From positions 17,660-81,659 of the forward strand of contig NZ_JAAALB010000026.1 of assembly GCF_009905545.1 (NCBI RefSeq): 64,000 bases of DNA, in the 5' to 3' direction. A program made the translations under genes and the position numbers. Shown piece by piece: positions 25,373 to 34,781 of this stretch (positions within the stretch are counted from its first letter, which is position 1; every line of letters starts with the position of its first letter). The DNA is from Cellulophaga sp. BC115SP (lineage in GTDB: Bacteria; Bacteroidota; Bacteroidia; Cytophagales; Spirosomataceae). Below the pieces are notes generated by a model. It worked only from the letters and a program-made list of their open reading frames with translations, was not told where the DNA came from and did no database searches.

Positions 25373-26440
25373 ATGTTAAGAAAATCTATTTTAGGCTTAG
25401 GAATATTACTGGGAACTGTGCTAGTTGCGTTGGGGCAAGACCCTCAATACTCACAGTTTTATGCAGCTCCTTTATATCTTAACCCAGCATTTGCAGGTTC
25501 GGCTATGGCACCTCGTGTGAACTTTAATCACCGTAATCAGTGGCCTTCTCTCAGTGCAAACTTTGTTACTTCATCGCTTTCGGCAGATATGTATCTCGAA
25601 AGAATCAATAGTGGCGTAGGCTTGTTGATTACAAATGATAGACAATTTTCAAATTTAAAAACTACCGATATTGGCGCAATTTATACATACCATCTCAAAT
25701 TAAGCGATGGTCTATCTGCCAATCTCGGTGTACAAGGCTCGTATGTGAGTCGTAGTATCAATTTTGGGGATTATATTTTTGCAGATCAAATTCAGTCTTA
25801 TCTCAATGGTGGCGGTTATCCGTCCAGCTATAATACCAGTGACCCAATCGTGACTGGTGGATTTGCTCCTACGATTCAATACTGGGATTTTTCTTCGGGA
25901 GGAATTGTTTATTCAGAAAGATTTTGGGCTGGACTCTCAGTACATCACATCAATCAGCCTAATCAGTCTTTTGGTAATGCTGATGCCAAACTGCCTATGA
26001 AAATAGGCGTACAGGCTGGATACAGAATTCCTTTAGCGGATTATGAAATTGGGAATAATTTAGGAAGTCAAATAGAAAAAGAGAAAAGCTTAACGCCTGT
26101 AGTCCATTACAAACACCAAGGAGCATTTGACCAGTTGGATGTGGGTATGTACTTGACTTATTCGCCACTTGTACTTGGTGCTTGGTATAGAGGTATTCCA
26201 TTAAAAACATATAAAAAAGACAATACGACTTACTTGAGCAACGATGCTGCGGTTATTTTGATAGGGTATCGTCAAGATAATTTTTCGATTGGTTACAGCT
26301 ACGACATGACTATTTCGAGTTTAGGCTCATCGACAGGAGGAGCACATGAGCTATCACTTTCTTATGTATTTTCAGATTTGTTTGATTCAAAACCAAAATA
26401 TCGTCCACGGAAAGCAGAGCTTCGTTGTCCGAAATTCTAA
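25373..26440 (+). CDS. PorP/SprF-family type IX secretion outer-membrane protein
   Basis: 355 residues with a signal peptide (LGILLGTVLVALGQ) followed by the family start DPQYSQFYAAPLYLNPAFAG, which is diagnostic for PorP/SprF. The rest is a beta-barrel rich in aromatic-ended strands (GLLITNDRQFS, SDGLSANLGVQGSY, FSIGYSYDMTISSLGS). These barrels help secrete or anchor surface proteins carrying type-B C-terminal domains. The divergent neighbour is such a protein, so this one is probably dedicated to it. Confidence 0.9.
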   Translation: MLRKSILGLGILLGTVLVALGQDPQYSQFYAAPLYLNPAFAGSAMAPRVNFNHRNQWPSLSANFVTSSLSADMYLERINSGVGLLITNDRQFSNLKTTDIGAIYTYHLKLSDGLSANLGVQGSYVSRSINFGDYIFADQIQSYLNGGGYPSSYNTSDPIVTGGFAPTIQYWDFSSGGIVYSERFWAGLSVHHINQPNQSFGNADAKLPMKIGVQAGYRIPLADYEIGNNLGSQIEKEKSLTPVVHYKHQGAFDQLDVGMYLTYSPLVLGAWYRGIPLKTYKKDNTTYLSNDAAVILIGYRQDNFSIGYSYDMTISSLGSSTGGAHELSLSYVFSDLFDSKPKYRPRKAELRCPKF

Positions 26441-26449
26441 AGATATTCA

Positions 26450-26700
26450 CCAAACATGAGCCATTCCTACATTTAGCGATTGAGTGATTGAGTGGATGAG
26501 TGATTATGTTAATATTTTCATTCTAGCAGTAGAGACGCAATGATTGCGTCTAAAGCCGAGTCATATGTAGTATTTTAGTATCAAAAAAAGGGGGCGGAAA
26601 ATATTTTCCGCCCCCTTTTTTGATGAAAACTTGAAGAGTAGCCCCAATCTTAAAATTCGGGATAACTCATGAGTGCTTCTAGTCAATAGATGACCCTGAA
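26450..26700. repeat. Family A intergenic module (copy A5)
   Basis: Contains GATTGAGTGATTGAGTGG near 26478, the perfect GACGCAATGATTGCGTC core near 26534-26550, and the hairpin at 26584-26621. CATGAGCCATTCCTACATTT near 26454 resembles a stretch in copy A6 near 55921. It lies between convergent PorP/SprF and ettA genes. Confidence 0.75.
26584..26621. terminator. Bidirectional terminator
   Basis: An 18-bp stem AAAAAAGGGGGCGGAAAA with its complement and essentially no loop (TA). The core is GC-richer than in the related hairpins. Confidence 0.88.
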
Positions 26701-26702
26701 TA

Positions 26703-28370
26703 CTATTGTAACTTTTTGTATCTGATACGTTTTGGTGTGGCATCTGAGCCTAAGCGTTTACGACGATTTTCCTCGTAGTCAGAGAAGTTACCTTCAAACC
26801 AATATACTTGAGAATCGCCTTCGAATGCCAAGATATGCGTAGCCACACGGTCAAGGAACCAACGGTCGTGGGAAATAACTACGGCACAACCACCAAAGTT
26901 TTCAAGAGCTTCTTCCAAAGCACGCAAGGTATTTACGTCGAGGTCGTTGGTAGGTTCATCTAAAAGTACCAAGTTAGCACCCTCTTTCAACATCATTGCC
27001 AAGTGAACACGGTTACGCTCCCCACCCGAAAGGTTGGCAATTTTCTTTTCTTGATCAGCACCTGCAAAGTTGAACTTACTTACGTAAGCACGAGCATTAA
27101 CTTGCTTGTTGCCTAACATAATTTGCTCTGTACCCCCAGAAATAGTTTCAAAAACAGATTTTCCTGCATCTAAAAGATGGTGTTCTTGGTCTACATAAGT
27201 CATTTTAACAGTATCTCCGACTTCGAATGTTCCTGAATCAGGTGTTTCTTGACCTGAGATAAGCTTAAATAATGTCGATTTACCAGCACCGTTTGGTCCG
27301 ATAATACCTACAATACCAGCTGGAGGCAATGAGAAACTAAGGTTTTCGAATAATAATTTATCGCCATAAGCTTTTGATACATTATTTACTTCAATAACCT
27401 TATTACCCAAGCGTGGTCCTGGCGGGATAAATAATTCTAGCTTATCTTCTTTTTGTTTGTTTTCTTCCGAAAGGAGTTTTTCATAAGCACCCAAACGAGC
27501 TTTAGATTTGGCCTGACGGGCTTTTGGAGCCATACGTACCCATTCTAATTCACGTTGTAATGTTTTCTGACGCTTAGATTCGGTTTTCTCTTCCATAGCC
27601 AAGCGGTTTTGCTTTTGCTCTAACCATGAAGAATAATTTCCTTTCCATGGAATACCTTCGCCACGGTCAAGTTCCAAAATCCAACCAGCTACGTTGTCTA
27701 AGAAATAACGGTCGTGGGTTACAGCAATGACTGTTCCTTTATATTGACGAAGGTGTTCTTCCAACCACAATACCGATTCAGCATCGAGGTGGTTGGTAGG
27801 TTCATCGAGCAATAATACGTCTGGCTCTTGCAACAACAAACGACAAAGCGCCACACGACGTTTTTCACCACCAGAAAGATTGCCTACTAATGCCTCTGAT
27901 GGAGGACAACGTAGTGCATCCATAGCTTTTTCGAGGCGAGTATCCAATTCCCAAGCATTGAAGTGATCTAGTTTTTCTTGTACTTCTCCTTGGCGAGCCA
28001 ATAATTTATCGAAGTCAGCATCTGGGTCGCCAAAAGCTTCGTTGATTTCGTCAAACTCTTTTAAAAGCCCAACAATTTCAGCGACGCCCTCTTCTACAAT
28101 TTCTTTAACCGTTTTGGTTGGGTCTAATTTAGGCTCTTGCTCAAGCATTCCTACAGTATAACCTGGCGAAAACACCACATCGCCTGTGTAGCTCTTGTCT
28201 ATACCTGCAATTACTCGTAACAACGACGATTTACCAGCACCGTTTAGACCAAGCACCCCAATTTTGGCACCGTAGAAAAACGAGAGATAGATATTTTTGA
28301 GAATTGTTTTTTGTGGTGGAACAGTTTTAGAAACCCGTTCCATTGAAAAAATAATGGTTTCTTGACTCAT
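26703..28370 (-). CDS. ettA: Energy-dependent translational throttle protein EttA (ABC-F ATPase)
   Basis: A soluble ABC-F ATPase that binds the ribosomal E site and gates translation according to energy state. 555 residues, two ABC domains. The first has GLNGAGKSSLL (Walker A), NLSGGEKRRVALC (signature) and VLLLDEPTNHLD. A charged linker (about 240-320, RQKTLQRELEWVRMAPKARQ) is the P-site interaction motif region. The second has GPNGAGKSTLF, NLSGGERNRVHLAMML and LVLLDEPTNDLD. The N-terminus MERVSKTVPPQKTILKNI matches the EttA subgroup. No membrane domains are present, which excludes a transporter. Confidence 0.93.
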   Translation of the reverse strand: MSQETIIFSMERVSKTVPPQKTILKNIYLSFFYGAKIGVLGLNGAGKSSLLRVIAGIDKSYTGDVVFSPGYTVGMLEQEPKLDPTKTVKEIVEEGVAEIVGLLKEFDEINEAFGDPDADFDKLLARQGEVQEKLDHFNAWELDTRLEKAMDALRCPPSEALVGNLSGGEKRRVALCRLLLQEPDVLLLDEPTNHLDAESVLWLEEHLRQYKGTVIAVTHDRYFLDNVAGWILELDRGEGIPWKGNYSSWLEQKQNRLAMEEKTESKRQKTLQRELEWVRMAPKARQAKSKARLGAYEKLLSEENKQKEDKLELFIPPGPRLGNKVIEVNNVSKAYGDKLLFENLSFSLPPAGIVGIIGPNGAGKSTLFKLISGQETPDSGTFEVGDTVKMTYVDQEHHLLDAGKSVFETISGGTEQIMLGNKQVNARAYVSKFNFAGADQEKKIANLSGGERNRVHLAMMLKEGANLVLLDEPTNDLDVNTLRALEEALENFGGCAVVISHDRWFLDRVATHILAFEGDSQVYWFEGNFSDYEENRRKRLGSDATPKRIRYKKLQ

Positions 28371-28969
28371 TGTTTTTTTGTTTTATTCTAAAGGTCTATT
28401 TATATTAGTAAAATGAATATCTGGAGCCTTACGTAGCCTTTCAATAAAATGCTTGAAGCTCAATACTTTTAAGAAAAAGGATGAGTAAAGTACTAGAATT
28501 ATTGACTTTAATTCAAGCAAAGTAAGTTCGGCGTCTGTAGGTTTTAGCAATTAAAAAAACTAAGAAATAAATTTGTCAAAGATACTAAAAGCAGAGTGGG
28601 GATTCAGTGTATAAGGCTTAGTTTTTATTTCCATTGGTAATTCATAGCGATTTTAGCATGTTAATGTTAAATTTTGTCCGAATAATGGATAATCGATATG
28701 TATAATTATATTTTTTATTGAAATTCAGTATATTGCAAAAAAAATATCAAACTAATAACCGATAAAAATCCACCAACAATCAATAAATTTGTCTTATTAA
28801 TTCAAATAGGTTATTAACTAGATTTTTCATTCATTTTATTAAATTATTTATTCAGTTAGATAAAATAAATGAAGTACTCAAAATCAAAAAAGCTAATATT
28901 TAACCTAAACCATGAATCCCGTTAGAGCTATGAGCATTGCCAAAAACTCTAACCACGCAACGTAAACCA
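28371..28969. other. Long AT-rich divergent region with a small upstream ORF
   Basis: A 599-bp gap. A possible plus-strand -7 element TAAATTTG lies at 28784-28791. A 17-codon ORF (28912-28965) precedes the DUF349 gene. Otherwise nothing recognisable. Confidence 0.4.
28912..28965 (+). CDS. Possible 17-residue upstream ORF
   Basis: ATG to TAA encoding MNPVRAMSIAKNSNHAT, ending four bases before the ATG of the DUF349 gene. It has no run of identical codons, so amino-acid attenuation is unlikely. Translational coupling is possible. It may be chance. Confidence 0.25.
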   Translation: MNPVRAMSIAKNSNHAT

Positions 28970-30250
28970 ATGGAAAATACAGTAAAAAACCCTGCCGAGT
29001 ATGGCTATTGTAAAGATGGTAAGGTCTATTTAAAAGGATATTTGGAATACCCAGACCGCCTGATTGGTGTTGTTCGTAACACCGAAGAAGAAGCTCTTCA
29101 GTATTTTGTTAATCGCTTTGCTATCGCAGAAAACAAAGTGAATTTGCTTTTCTCTCAAGTAGATGAAGCTCAAAACAAAGGCTCTTACCTAACTAAATTA
29201 CTCCAACTACGTAAAAACCTCGTAGAGTTTGATGGTTTGGGTAATTTCGTACCTCTACTTCACAAGTTGGATGAGTTAGAATTGCAGTTGCGTGAGCTAA
29301 TTCTAAACAATCAAATCAAAAATCTTGAAATAAAGAGAGCTTTGATTGAGGAAGCTAATCAAGCTGGTGCTATTGATGACTGGGCTAGAGCGACTGATGT
29401 CATTATGGAAATCAAAACCAAATGGCTGAAGACTGGTCCTGTTGATAAAGCATTGCAAGATGGCATTGAAACTGAATTTAATGGTATCGTTGACAATTTC
29501 TTCGTTCGTCGTCGTGAATACTATGCTGAGAAAAATCGTATCATTGACGAGAAGTTGGCTCAATTGCAACGTATCGTTGATAGTGCTCGTGCATTGCGTT
29601 ACGAACAAGATGTAGATGCTGGTTTCCAAAAAGTAAAAGATTTACAACGTGAATGGAAAACCATCTCTCAAGTACCGCCTAAAAAGCAATCTATGCTTTG
29701 GAAGCAATTCAAGCGTTCTTCTGATTTCTTCTTCGAGCGTTATAACAATGTGAAGGGAATTGTATCGAAACCAAGAATCGATCCTCGTGCTCAACAAATG
29801 ATGGACATGACTACCGAATTGGAGCGTAACTTCCCAGATCAACCAAATATTCCACAAACAGCAGAAAAAGCAAAAGCATATCTTGTAAAATGGAAAGAGC
29901 TTTCGACTTTGGCAAAAAGTGTGGATAGAAACTTGGCAGAACGTTTCCGTAACATTTGCGATAAGATTTTCGAAATGAACTACTTGTTGCGTGTTATCTC
30001 ATACCGTCACCCTGCTTTGCACGAAAAACCACGTATCGAGCAGTTGAAGATTATGATTAACCAAATGGATTATATGACGAAGAAAGAGAAAAACGAACTA
30101 GACTCGTTTATTTCTGAATCGCAATACTCTGGTCAAATGAATGACAAGTTGGTTATCAATAAAATCAATACACAAAAGCGCAAAATTTCAATGAAAGAAA
30201 CGCTTTTGGTAGAGTTCAAGAAAGAACTAGAAACTTTGTTGGGTCAGTAA
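28970..30250 (+). CDS. DUF349 repeat protein, coiled-coil
   Basis: 426 residues from the ATG at 28970; an extension to a TTG at 28937 is less likely. It is almost wholly helical and charged, with DUF349-type motifs: DVIMEIKTKWLKTGPVDKAL, FFVRRREYYAEKN, KVKDLQREWKTISQVPPKKQ and LWKQFKRSSDFFFERYN. The C-terminal third is shorter on motif but similar in composition (LDSFISESQYSGQM). DUF349 repeats occur in bacterial proteins of unsettled role, sometimes linked to nucleic-acid or cell-envelope stress functions; I do not assign one. Cytoplasmic, no signal peptide. It shares a bidirectional terminator with trpB. Confidence 0.8.
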   Translation: MENTVKNPAEYGYCKDGKVYLKGYLEYPDRLIGVVRNTEEEALQYFVNRFAIAENKVNLLFSQVDEAQNKGSYLTKLLQLRKNLVEFDGLGNFVPLLHKLDELELQLRELILNNQIKNLEIKRALIEEANQAGAIDDWARATDVIMEIKTKWLKTGPVDKALQDGIETEFNGIVDNFFVRRREYYAEKNRIIDEKLAQLQRIVDSARALRYEQDVDAGFQKVKDLQREWKTISQVPPKKQSMLWKQFKRSSDFFFERYNNVKGIVSKPRIDPRAQQMMDMTTELERNFPDQPNIPQTAEKAKAYLVKWKELSTLAKSVDRNLAERFRNICDKIFEMNYLLRVISYRHPALHEKPRIEQLKIMINQMDYMTKKEKNELDSFISESQYSGQMNDKLVINKINTQKRKISMKETLLVEFKKELETLLGQ

Positions 30251-30269
30251 GATTTGATAAAGAAGCAAT

Positions 30270-30311
30270 AAAGAAAAATCCCTTTGGTGAGAGCCAAAGG
30301 GATTTTTCTTT
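30270..30311. terminator. Bidirectional terminator
   Basis: An 18-bp perfect stem AAAGAAAAATCCCTTTGG with six-base loop TGAGAG. It ends the DUF349 gene and, from the other side, the trp operon. Confidence 0.92.
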
Positions 30312-30331
30312 ATATCAATCAAATCAAAGTC

Positions 30332-31519
30332 CTACAAATGCTTCATATAAGTTGCTAAATCTTTATCGCCACGACCAGAAAGGTTGATTACTACCGTTTC
30401 GTTGGATTTAGCTCCTAATTCTTCCAATGCCGCTAAGGCATGAGCAGATTCCAACGCAGGAATAATCCCTTCTAGTTTTGATAATTGAAAACCAGCTTTC
30501 AAGGCAGCTTCATCAGTAATAGCAAAGAATTTCGCACGCTTAGTGTCAAATAAATGTGCGTGCATAGGACCGATGCCAGGGTAATCCAAACCTGCTGAGA
30601 TAGAGTGAGGCTCTACCACTTGACCATCTTCGGTTTGCATCAAGATACTACGACTGCCATGTAATACGCCTGGCTTGCCCAAAAATGTTGTGGCTGCCGA
30701 GAAACCAGAACTAATACCATGACCACCTGCTTCTACTGCAACTAATTGCGTTTGGGCGTCATCTAAGAAATGATAGAAAGCACCTGCCGCATTTGAGCCA
30801 CCACCTACACAAGCAATCACATAATCAGGATTCGTTTTTCCTGTTTTTTCTTGTAACTGCCATTTGATTTCTTCTGAAATAACAGATTGAAAACGTGCTA
30901 CCATATCAGGATATGGGTGAGGACCTACAACTGAGCCAATGATATAGTGAGTATCTACAGGGTTGTTAATCCAGTGGCGCATGGCGTCGTTAGTGGCATC
31001 TTTCAAGGTCTTTGAACCACTTTTGGCTGCACGAACTTCAGCTCCAAGCATTTTCATACGTGCTACGTTTGGTGCTTGGCGCTCAATATCGATTTCACCC
31101 ATGTACACAATACACTCCAAGCCCATCAAGGCACATACCGTTGCTGTTGCAACACCATGTTGACCAGCACCAGTTTCGGCTACGATACGTCTTTTGCCCA
31201 AACGTTTAGCCAATAATGCCTGCCCGATGGTATTGTTTACTTTGTGTGCGCCTGTATGACACAAGTCTTCACGCTTTAAGTAAATGGTAGTATTATATTT
31301 TTCAGAAAGACGTTCTGCTAAAAACAACGGCGTTGGACGACCTACATAGTCTTTCAATAAAGCGTCAAATTCAGCTTTGAAAGCAGGGTCATTGATAATA
31401 CTCAAATAATTATTTTTGAGTTCCTCTACATTAGGATACAACATTTCAGGGATAAAAGCCCCTCCAAATTCGCCGTAGTATCCTTTTTCGTTTACATTAT
31501 ATTGTTGAGCTGTAGTCAT
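30332..31519 (-). CDS. trpB: Tryptophan synthase beta subunit
   Basis: The PLP enzyme that condenses indole and serine to tryptophan. 395 residues from the ATG at 31519; a TTG three codons upstream also fits the frame. The PLP lysine is in [14 protein letters not shown]. Other motifs are [24 protein letters not shown] and the phosphate-binding loop [13 protein letters not shown]. It is the last gene of the operon behind the trp leader, with a 50-bp gap after trpF and a strong terminator after it. It must pair with the TrpA encoded at 19.7 kb. Confidence 0.97.
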   Translation of the reverse strand: MTTAQQYNVNEKGYYGEFGGAFIPEMLYPNVEELKNNYLSIINDPAFKAEFDALLKDYVGRPTPLFLAERLSEKYNTTIYLKREDLCHTGAHKVNNTIGQALLAKRLGKRRIVAETGAGQHGVATATVCALMGLECIVYMGEIDIERQAPNVARMKMLGAEVRAAKSGSKTLKDATNDAMRHWINNPVDTHYIIGSVVGPHPYPDMVARFQSVISEEIKWQLQEKTGKTNPDYVIACVGGGSNAAGAFYHFLDDAQTQLVAVEAGGHGISSGFSAATTFLGKPGVLHGSRSILMQTEDGQVVEPHSISAGLDYPGIGPMHAHLFDTKRAKFFAITDEAALKAGFQLSKLEGIIPALESAHALAALEELGAKSNETVVINLSGRGDKDLATYMKHL

Positions 31520-31569
31520 TTGACACAAATAATTTTAAGATATGATTGTCTTTGGCTTTGTCACCTCTT

Positions 31570-32211
31570 TTACATTTCAACTTCTTCTGGTTTTAAGATT
31601 TTGATTAATTCACTTAGTTTATCAATATCCTTTAGCCCAGGTTCAAGTTCAAACTTACTGTTTACGTCAATTGCATGAATCCGTAATTGCTTTAAATCTA
31701 AGGTTTGAGCAGCATTTGCCAAACCTACACCACCTGCCAAGAAAAATGGTTTTTCGTTATCATAACGACTCAATAAAGACCAATCGAACGCCTGTCCTGT
31801 ACCACCAACTTGTTCACCTACTTTGGTATCGAACAAGAAGAAATCACAATGAGGTTTGTAATTATGTAGCTTGGCAAAGTTGAAAGTACTGTCTACCGAA
31901 AAAGCTTTGATAATATTAACGCCTTTAAACTTCAAATTTTTACAAAAATCAGGAAGTTCTTCTCCGTGTAGTTGAACATAATCCAAACTGTATTTTTTGA
32001 CTGTATCCAAAATATAGGCTTGCGAAGCATTGACAAAAACACCTACCTTTTTGGTTGACTTAGGAAAGGATTTCAATAAATCTTCATCAAGCTCAGTTCC
32101 GACAAATCGGCTTGATTTATGATAAAAAATAAAACCCATGTAGTCAGGTTGTAAGGCTAATACTTCACGGATGTTTTCGGCATCACGCATTCCACATATT
32201 TTTAGTCTCAT
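31570..32211 (-). CDS. trpF: Phosphoribosylanthranilate isomerase
   Basis: Converts N-(5-phosphoribosyl)anthranilate to the carboxyphenylaminodeoxyribulose phosphate. 213 residues, a single barrel. The N-terminus LKICGMRDAENI carries the catalytic Cys, the second acid is in LFDTKVGEQVGGTG, and the phosphate site is FLAGGVGLANA followed by AIDVNSKFE. It stands as a separate enzyme, not fused to TrpC. It is the fifth gene of the operon; the 102-bp gap to trpC is the largest in the cluster. Confidence 0.95.
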   Translation of the reverse strand: MRLKICGMRDAENIREVLALQPDYMGFIFYHKSSRFVGTELDEDLLKSFPKSTKKVGVFVNASQAYILDTVKKYSLDYVQLHGEELPDFCKNLKFKGVNIIKAFSVDSTFNFAKLHNYKPHCDFFLFDTKVGEQVGGTGQAFDWSLLSRYDNEKPFFLAGGVGLANAAQTLDLKQLRIHAIDVNSKFELEPGLKDIDKLSELIKILKPEEVEM

Positions 32212-32313
32212 ATCTTGACGTTAGTTGTTAGGAATTTGACGTTCTTAAAAAACAAAAATACTGAAAAAACATGACATTTTTGTGGAAACAAGGGTGCTAA
32301 AAAGCCATTTAAT

Positions 32314-33105
32314 TTACTGAATCTGAGCAATTAGGGTTTTTAAGGTTTCGGCAGGGGCAGGAGTTTTCATAAATGTTTCTCCAATCAAAAAACCTCTGTA
32401 TCCAACTTCTCTTAATTGCTTGATGGTTTCGGGTTGAGAAATACAACTTTCCGAAATTTTGATGCAATGACTTGGGATTTTTTCAGCTAATTCCAGCGAG
32501 GCGTTTACGTTTTGTTCCGCAAAGTTTTTAAGGTTACGGTTATTCACACCCACTACATCGATATACTCACATAGACTACGGTCAAGTTCTTCTTGATCAT
32601 GAACCTCCAAGAGGGTTTCCATGCCTAAATCTTTTACGACTTTCCCTAGTTCGTAAATACGAGTAGGAGTAAGGTTGGCTGCAATTAATAAAATGACATC
32701 TGCGCCTAGAGCTTTAGCTTCAAAGATTTGGTATTCGTCAATGATAAAATCCTTACGTAAAATAGGAATGGTAGGATTAGCCTTGCGTGCAGCCAAAATA
32801 TCTTCGTCCGAACCACCAAAGAAATCCATATCTGTCAAAACTGACAAGCAAGCTGCTCCAGCTTGTACATATCCCGTAGTTACTTCCTCAACTGTTACAT
32901 CAGCATTGATAATACCTTTTGAAGGAGATTTTCTTTTAAATTCAGCGATGATTCCAGTAGAAGCAGGGTTCAACAAACTGGTTTTAAGAGAATTCGTGGT
33001 TTTAGCGAAATATCCTTTTTTAGTAATCTCTTCGATTGATACAAGGGCTTTCCTTTCGGCTACTTCGCGAGCTTTATTTTCTATTATTTTATCTAAAATT
33101 GTCAT
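32314..33105 (-). CDS. trpC: Indole-3-glycerol phosphate synthase
   Basis: Closes the indole ring from carboxyphenylaminodeoxyribulose phosphate. 263 residues. The N-terminus has ILDKIIENKAREVAERK. Catalytic residues are in IIAEFKRKSPSKG, LRKDFIIDEYQI, LLEVHDQEELDR and VGVNNRNLKNF, with KISESCISQPE and GFLIGETFMK near the C-terminus. All are standard for TrpC. It overlaps no neighbour and lies 20 bp after trpD, so translation is likely linked. Confidence 0.96.
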   Translation of the reverse strand: MTILDKIIENKAREVAERKALVSIEEITKKGYFAKTTNSLKTSLLNPASTGIIAEFKRKSPSKGIINADVTVEEVTTGYVQAGAACLSVLTDMDFFGGSDEDILAARKANPTIPILRKDFIIDEYQIFEAKALGADVILLIAANLTPTRIYELGKVVKDLGMETLLEVHDQEELDRSLCEYIDVVGVNNRNLKNFAEQNVNASLELAEKIPSHCIKISESCISQPETIKQLREVGYRGFLIGETFMKTPAPAETLKTLIAQIQ

Positions 33106-33125
33106 TTCTTAAAGGTTTTAGGGCA

Positions 33126-34112
33126 TTAAGCAATAAATTTTTTGAAGGATTCAAAAGCTTTTCCACTTTCTAATGATTCTTTGGCTTTGGCAACAGCATC
33201 CTCTAAACTGAGGCTGTCACTTGCACAATACAATGCAGTAGCGGCATTTGCCAAAACTACTTCTGTTTGTGCTTTGGTTCCTTCATTGCTTAGTACCGAG
33301 GTCAAGATTTTAGCTGACTCTTCAACAGTATGTCCACCATGTAACTCTTCTGGATTACATTTTGAGAAGCCTAATTGTTTTGGAGAAATGGTTTCAATTC
33401 CTTTTTGTGTAATTAAAACAAAGTCTCCAGTCAATGAGATTTCGTCATAACCGTCTAATCCATATAATACACCGAAGTTTTTTCCTGTTTTCTGAAAAAT
33501 AGCTCCATACAGTTTCAAAACTTCTTCATTATATACACCCGTAATTTGTTTCTGCACTTTTGCAGGATTCAAAATAGGACCAAGCATGTTGAAAAAAGTT
33601 TTCATGCCAAGCTCTTTACGAATTGGACCTACAAATCTCATGGCTGGATGAAATAGCGGTGCATGTAAGAAACAAATACCTGCTTGTTCGATTTTACGAC
33701 GTAAATATTCTTCATCATTTGAGAATCTTACCCCCAAGTATTCTAATACTGTAGAAGAACCAACCGAGGATGAAACTCCATGATTACCATGTTTGGCAAT
33801 GGCTTGACCAGCACCTGCTACAATAAATGAAGCTGTGGTCGAAATATTGAAAGTATCTTTACCATCACCACCAGTACCACACAAATCCATTGGGTCGTAT
33901 GCCGATAGGTCAATCGTTACCGCCAAATCGAGCATGGCATCTCTAAACCCTTCCAATTCTTCTGGCGTAATAGCCTGAATCATATAAGTTGTTAGAAATG
34001 CCGCTATTTGAGAAGGATTTGCATCTCCTCTACCAATAATCGAAAGGGCTGCATAGGCCTCTTCTTGCGTTAATTGATTACCAGCAATACGTTTATTTAA
34101 AAAAGACTTCAT
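33126..34112 (-). CDS. trpD: Anthranilate phosphoribosyltransferase
   Basis: Transfers phosphoribosyl from PRPP to anthranilate. 328 residues. The PRPP loop is CGTGGDGKDTFNISTTAS. The anthranilate-side motif is KHGNHGVSSSVGSSTVLE, and the metal-binding region is LYGLDGYDEISLTG. The N-terminal helical domain includes LTQEEAYAALSIIGRGDAN. Length and motifs are normal. It stands as a separate gene from trpG, unlike the enterobacterial fusion. Confidence 0.96.
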   Translation of the reverse strand: MKSFLNKRIAGNQLTQEEAYAALSIIGRGDANPSQIAAFLTTYMIQAITPEELEGFRDAMLDLAVTIDLSAYDPMDLCGTGGDGKDTFNISTTASFIVAGAGQAIAKHGNHGVSSSVGSSTVLEYLGVRFSNDEEYLRRKIEQAGICFLHAPLFHPAMRFVGPIRKELGMKTFFNMLGPILNPAKVQKQITGVYNEEVLKLYGAIFQKTGKNFGVLYGLDGYDEISLTGDFVLITQKGIETISPKQLGFSKCNPEELHGGHTVEESAKILTSVLSNEGTKAQTEVVLANAATALYCASDSLSLEDAVAKAKESLESGKAFESFKKFIA

Positions 34113-34178
34113 AGTTGAAATGTTTGCTCTAGACGCTAAGTTGAAAACACTGGAATATTTTATGGAAATAAAAAGTAA

Positions 34179-34745
34179 TTAGCTTTTTACCCAGTTTTCA
34201 ACCATTTTGACTCCAAACTGAGTAAGATATGCCTCTGGGTGAAATTGCACCCCACGAATATCATATTTGGTATGAGCTTCGGCCATCACAAAACCTTTTT
34301 CATCTACAGCTGTAATAATTAAGTCTTCAGGCATTGTTTCAGGAACAACCGTCCATGAGTGATAGCGACATACGTCTACTTCTTTTGGCACACCTTGAAA
34401 AAGTACTTCGTTGGGCTGAGTAATGATACATTTTGTAGTTACCCCATGTAGTACATCGCCCATGTTGAGAAGCTTAGCTCCAAAAGCTTCGCCAATAGCT
34501 TGGTGACCAAGGCAAACGCCAAAAATACTTTTGCTTGGCGCATATTCTTTGATAACGTCTAGTAAAATACCTGCTTCTTCAGGAATACCTGGTCCTGGAG
34601 ATAGAAGGATTTTATCATATTTTTTTACTTCTTCTAAAGCAATTTTATCATTTCTGAAAACGTCCACGTCGTTTCCTAAATCTTTGAGAATATATACAAG
34701 ATTATATACAAAAGAGTCGTAATTGTCGAGTACTAAGATTTTCAT
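34179..34745 (-). CDS. trpG: Anthranilate synthase component II (glutamine amidotransferase)
   Basis: Supplies ammonia from glutamine to TrpE. 188 residues: the oxyanion loop is ILLSPGPGIPEEAG, the nucleophile is in IFGVCLGHQAIGEAFG, and the His-Glu pair is in VQFHPEAYLTQ. Such subunits can also serve PabB in folate synthesis; no pabB is seen here. It is 36 bp downstream of trpE, in the same operon. Confidence 0.95.
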   Translation of the reverse strand: MKILVLDNYDSFVYNLVYILKDLGNDVDVFRNDKIALEEVKKYDKILLSPGPGIPEEAGILLDVIKEYAPSKSIFGVCLGHQAIGEAFGAKLLNMGDVLHGVTTKCIITQPNEVLFQGVPKEVDVCRYHSWTVVPETMPEDLIITAVDEKGFVMAEAHTKYDIRGVQFHPEAYLTQFGVKMVENWVKS

Positions 34746-34781
34746 GTTTTTATGCGATTTGACCTAAAAGTCAGTTGAATA

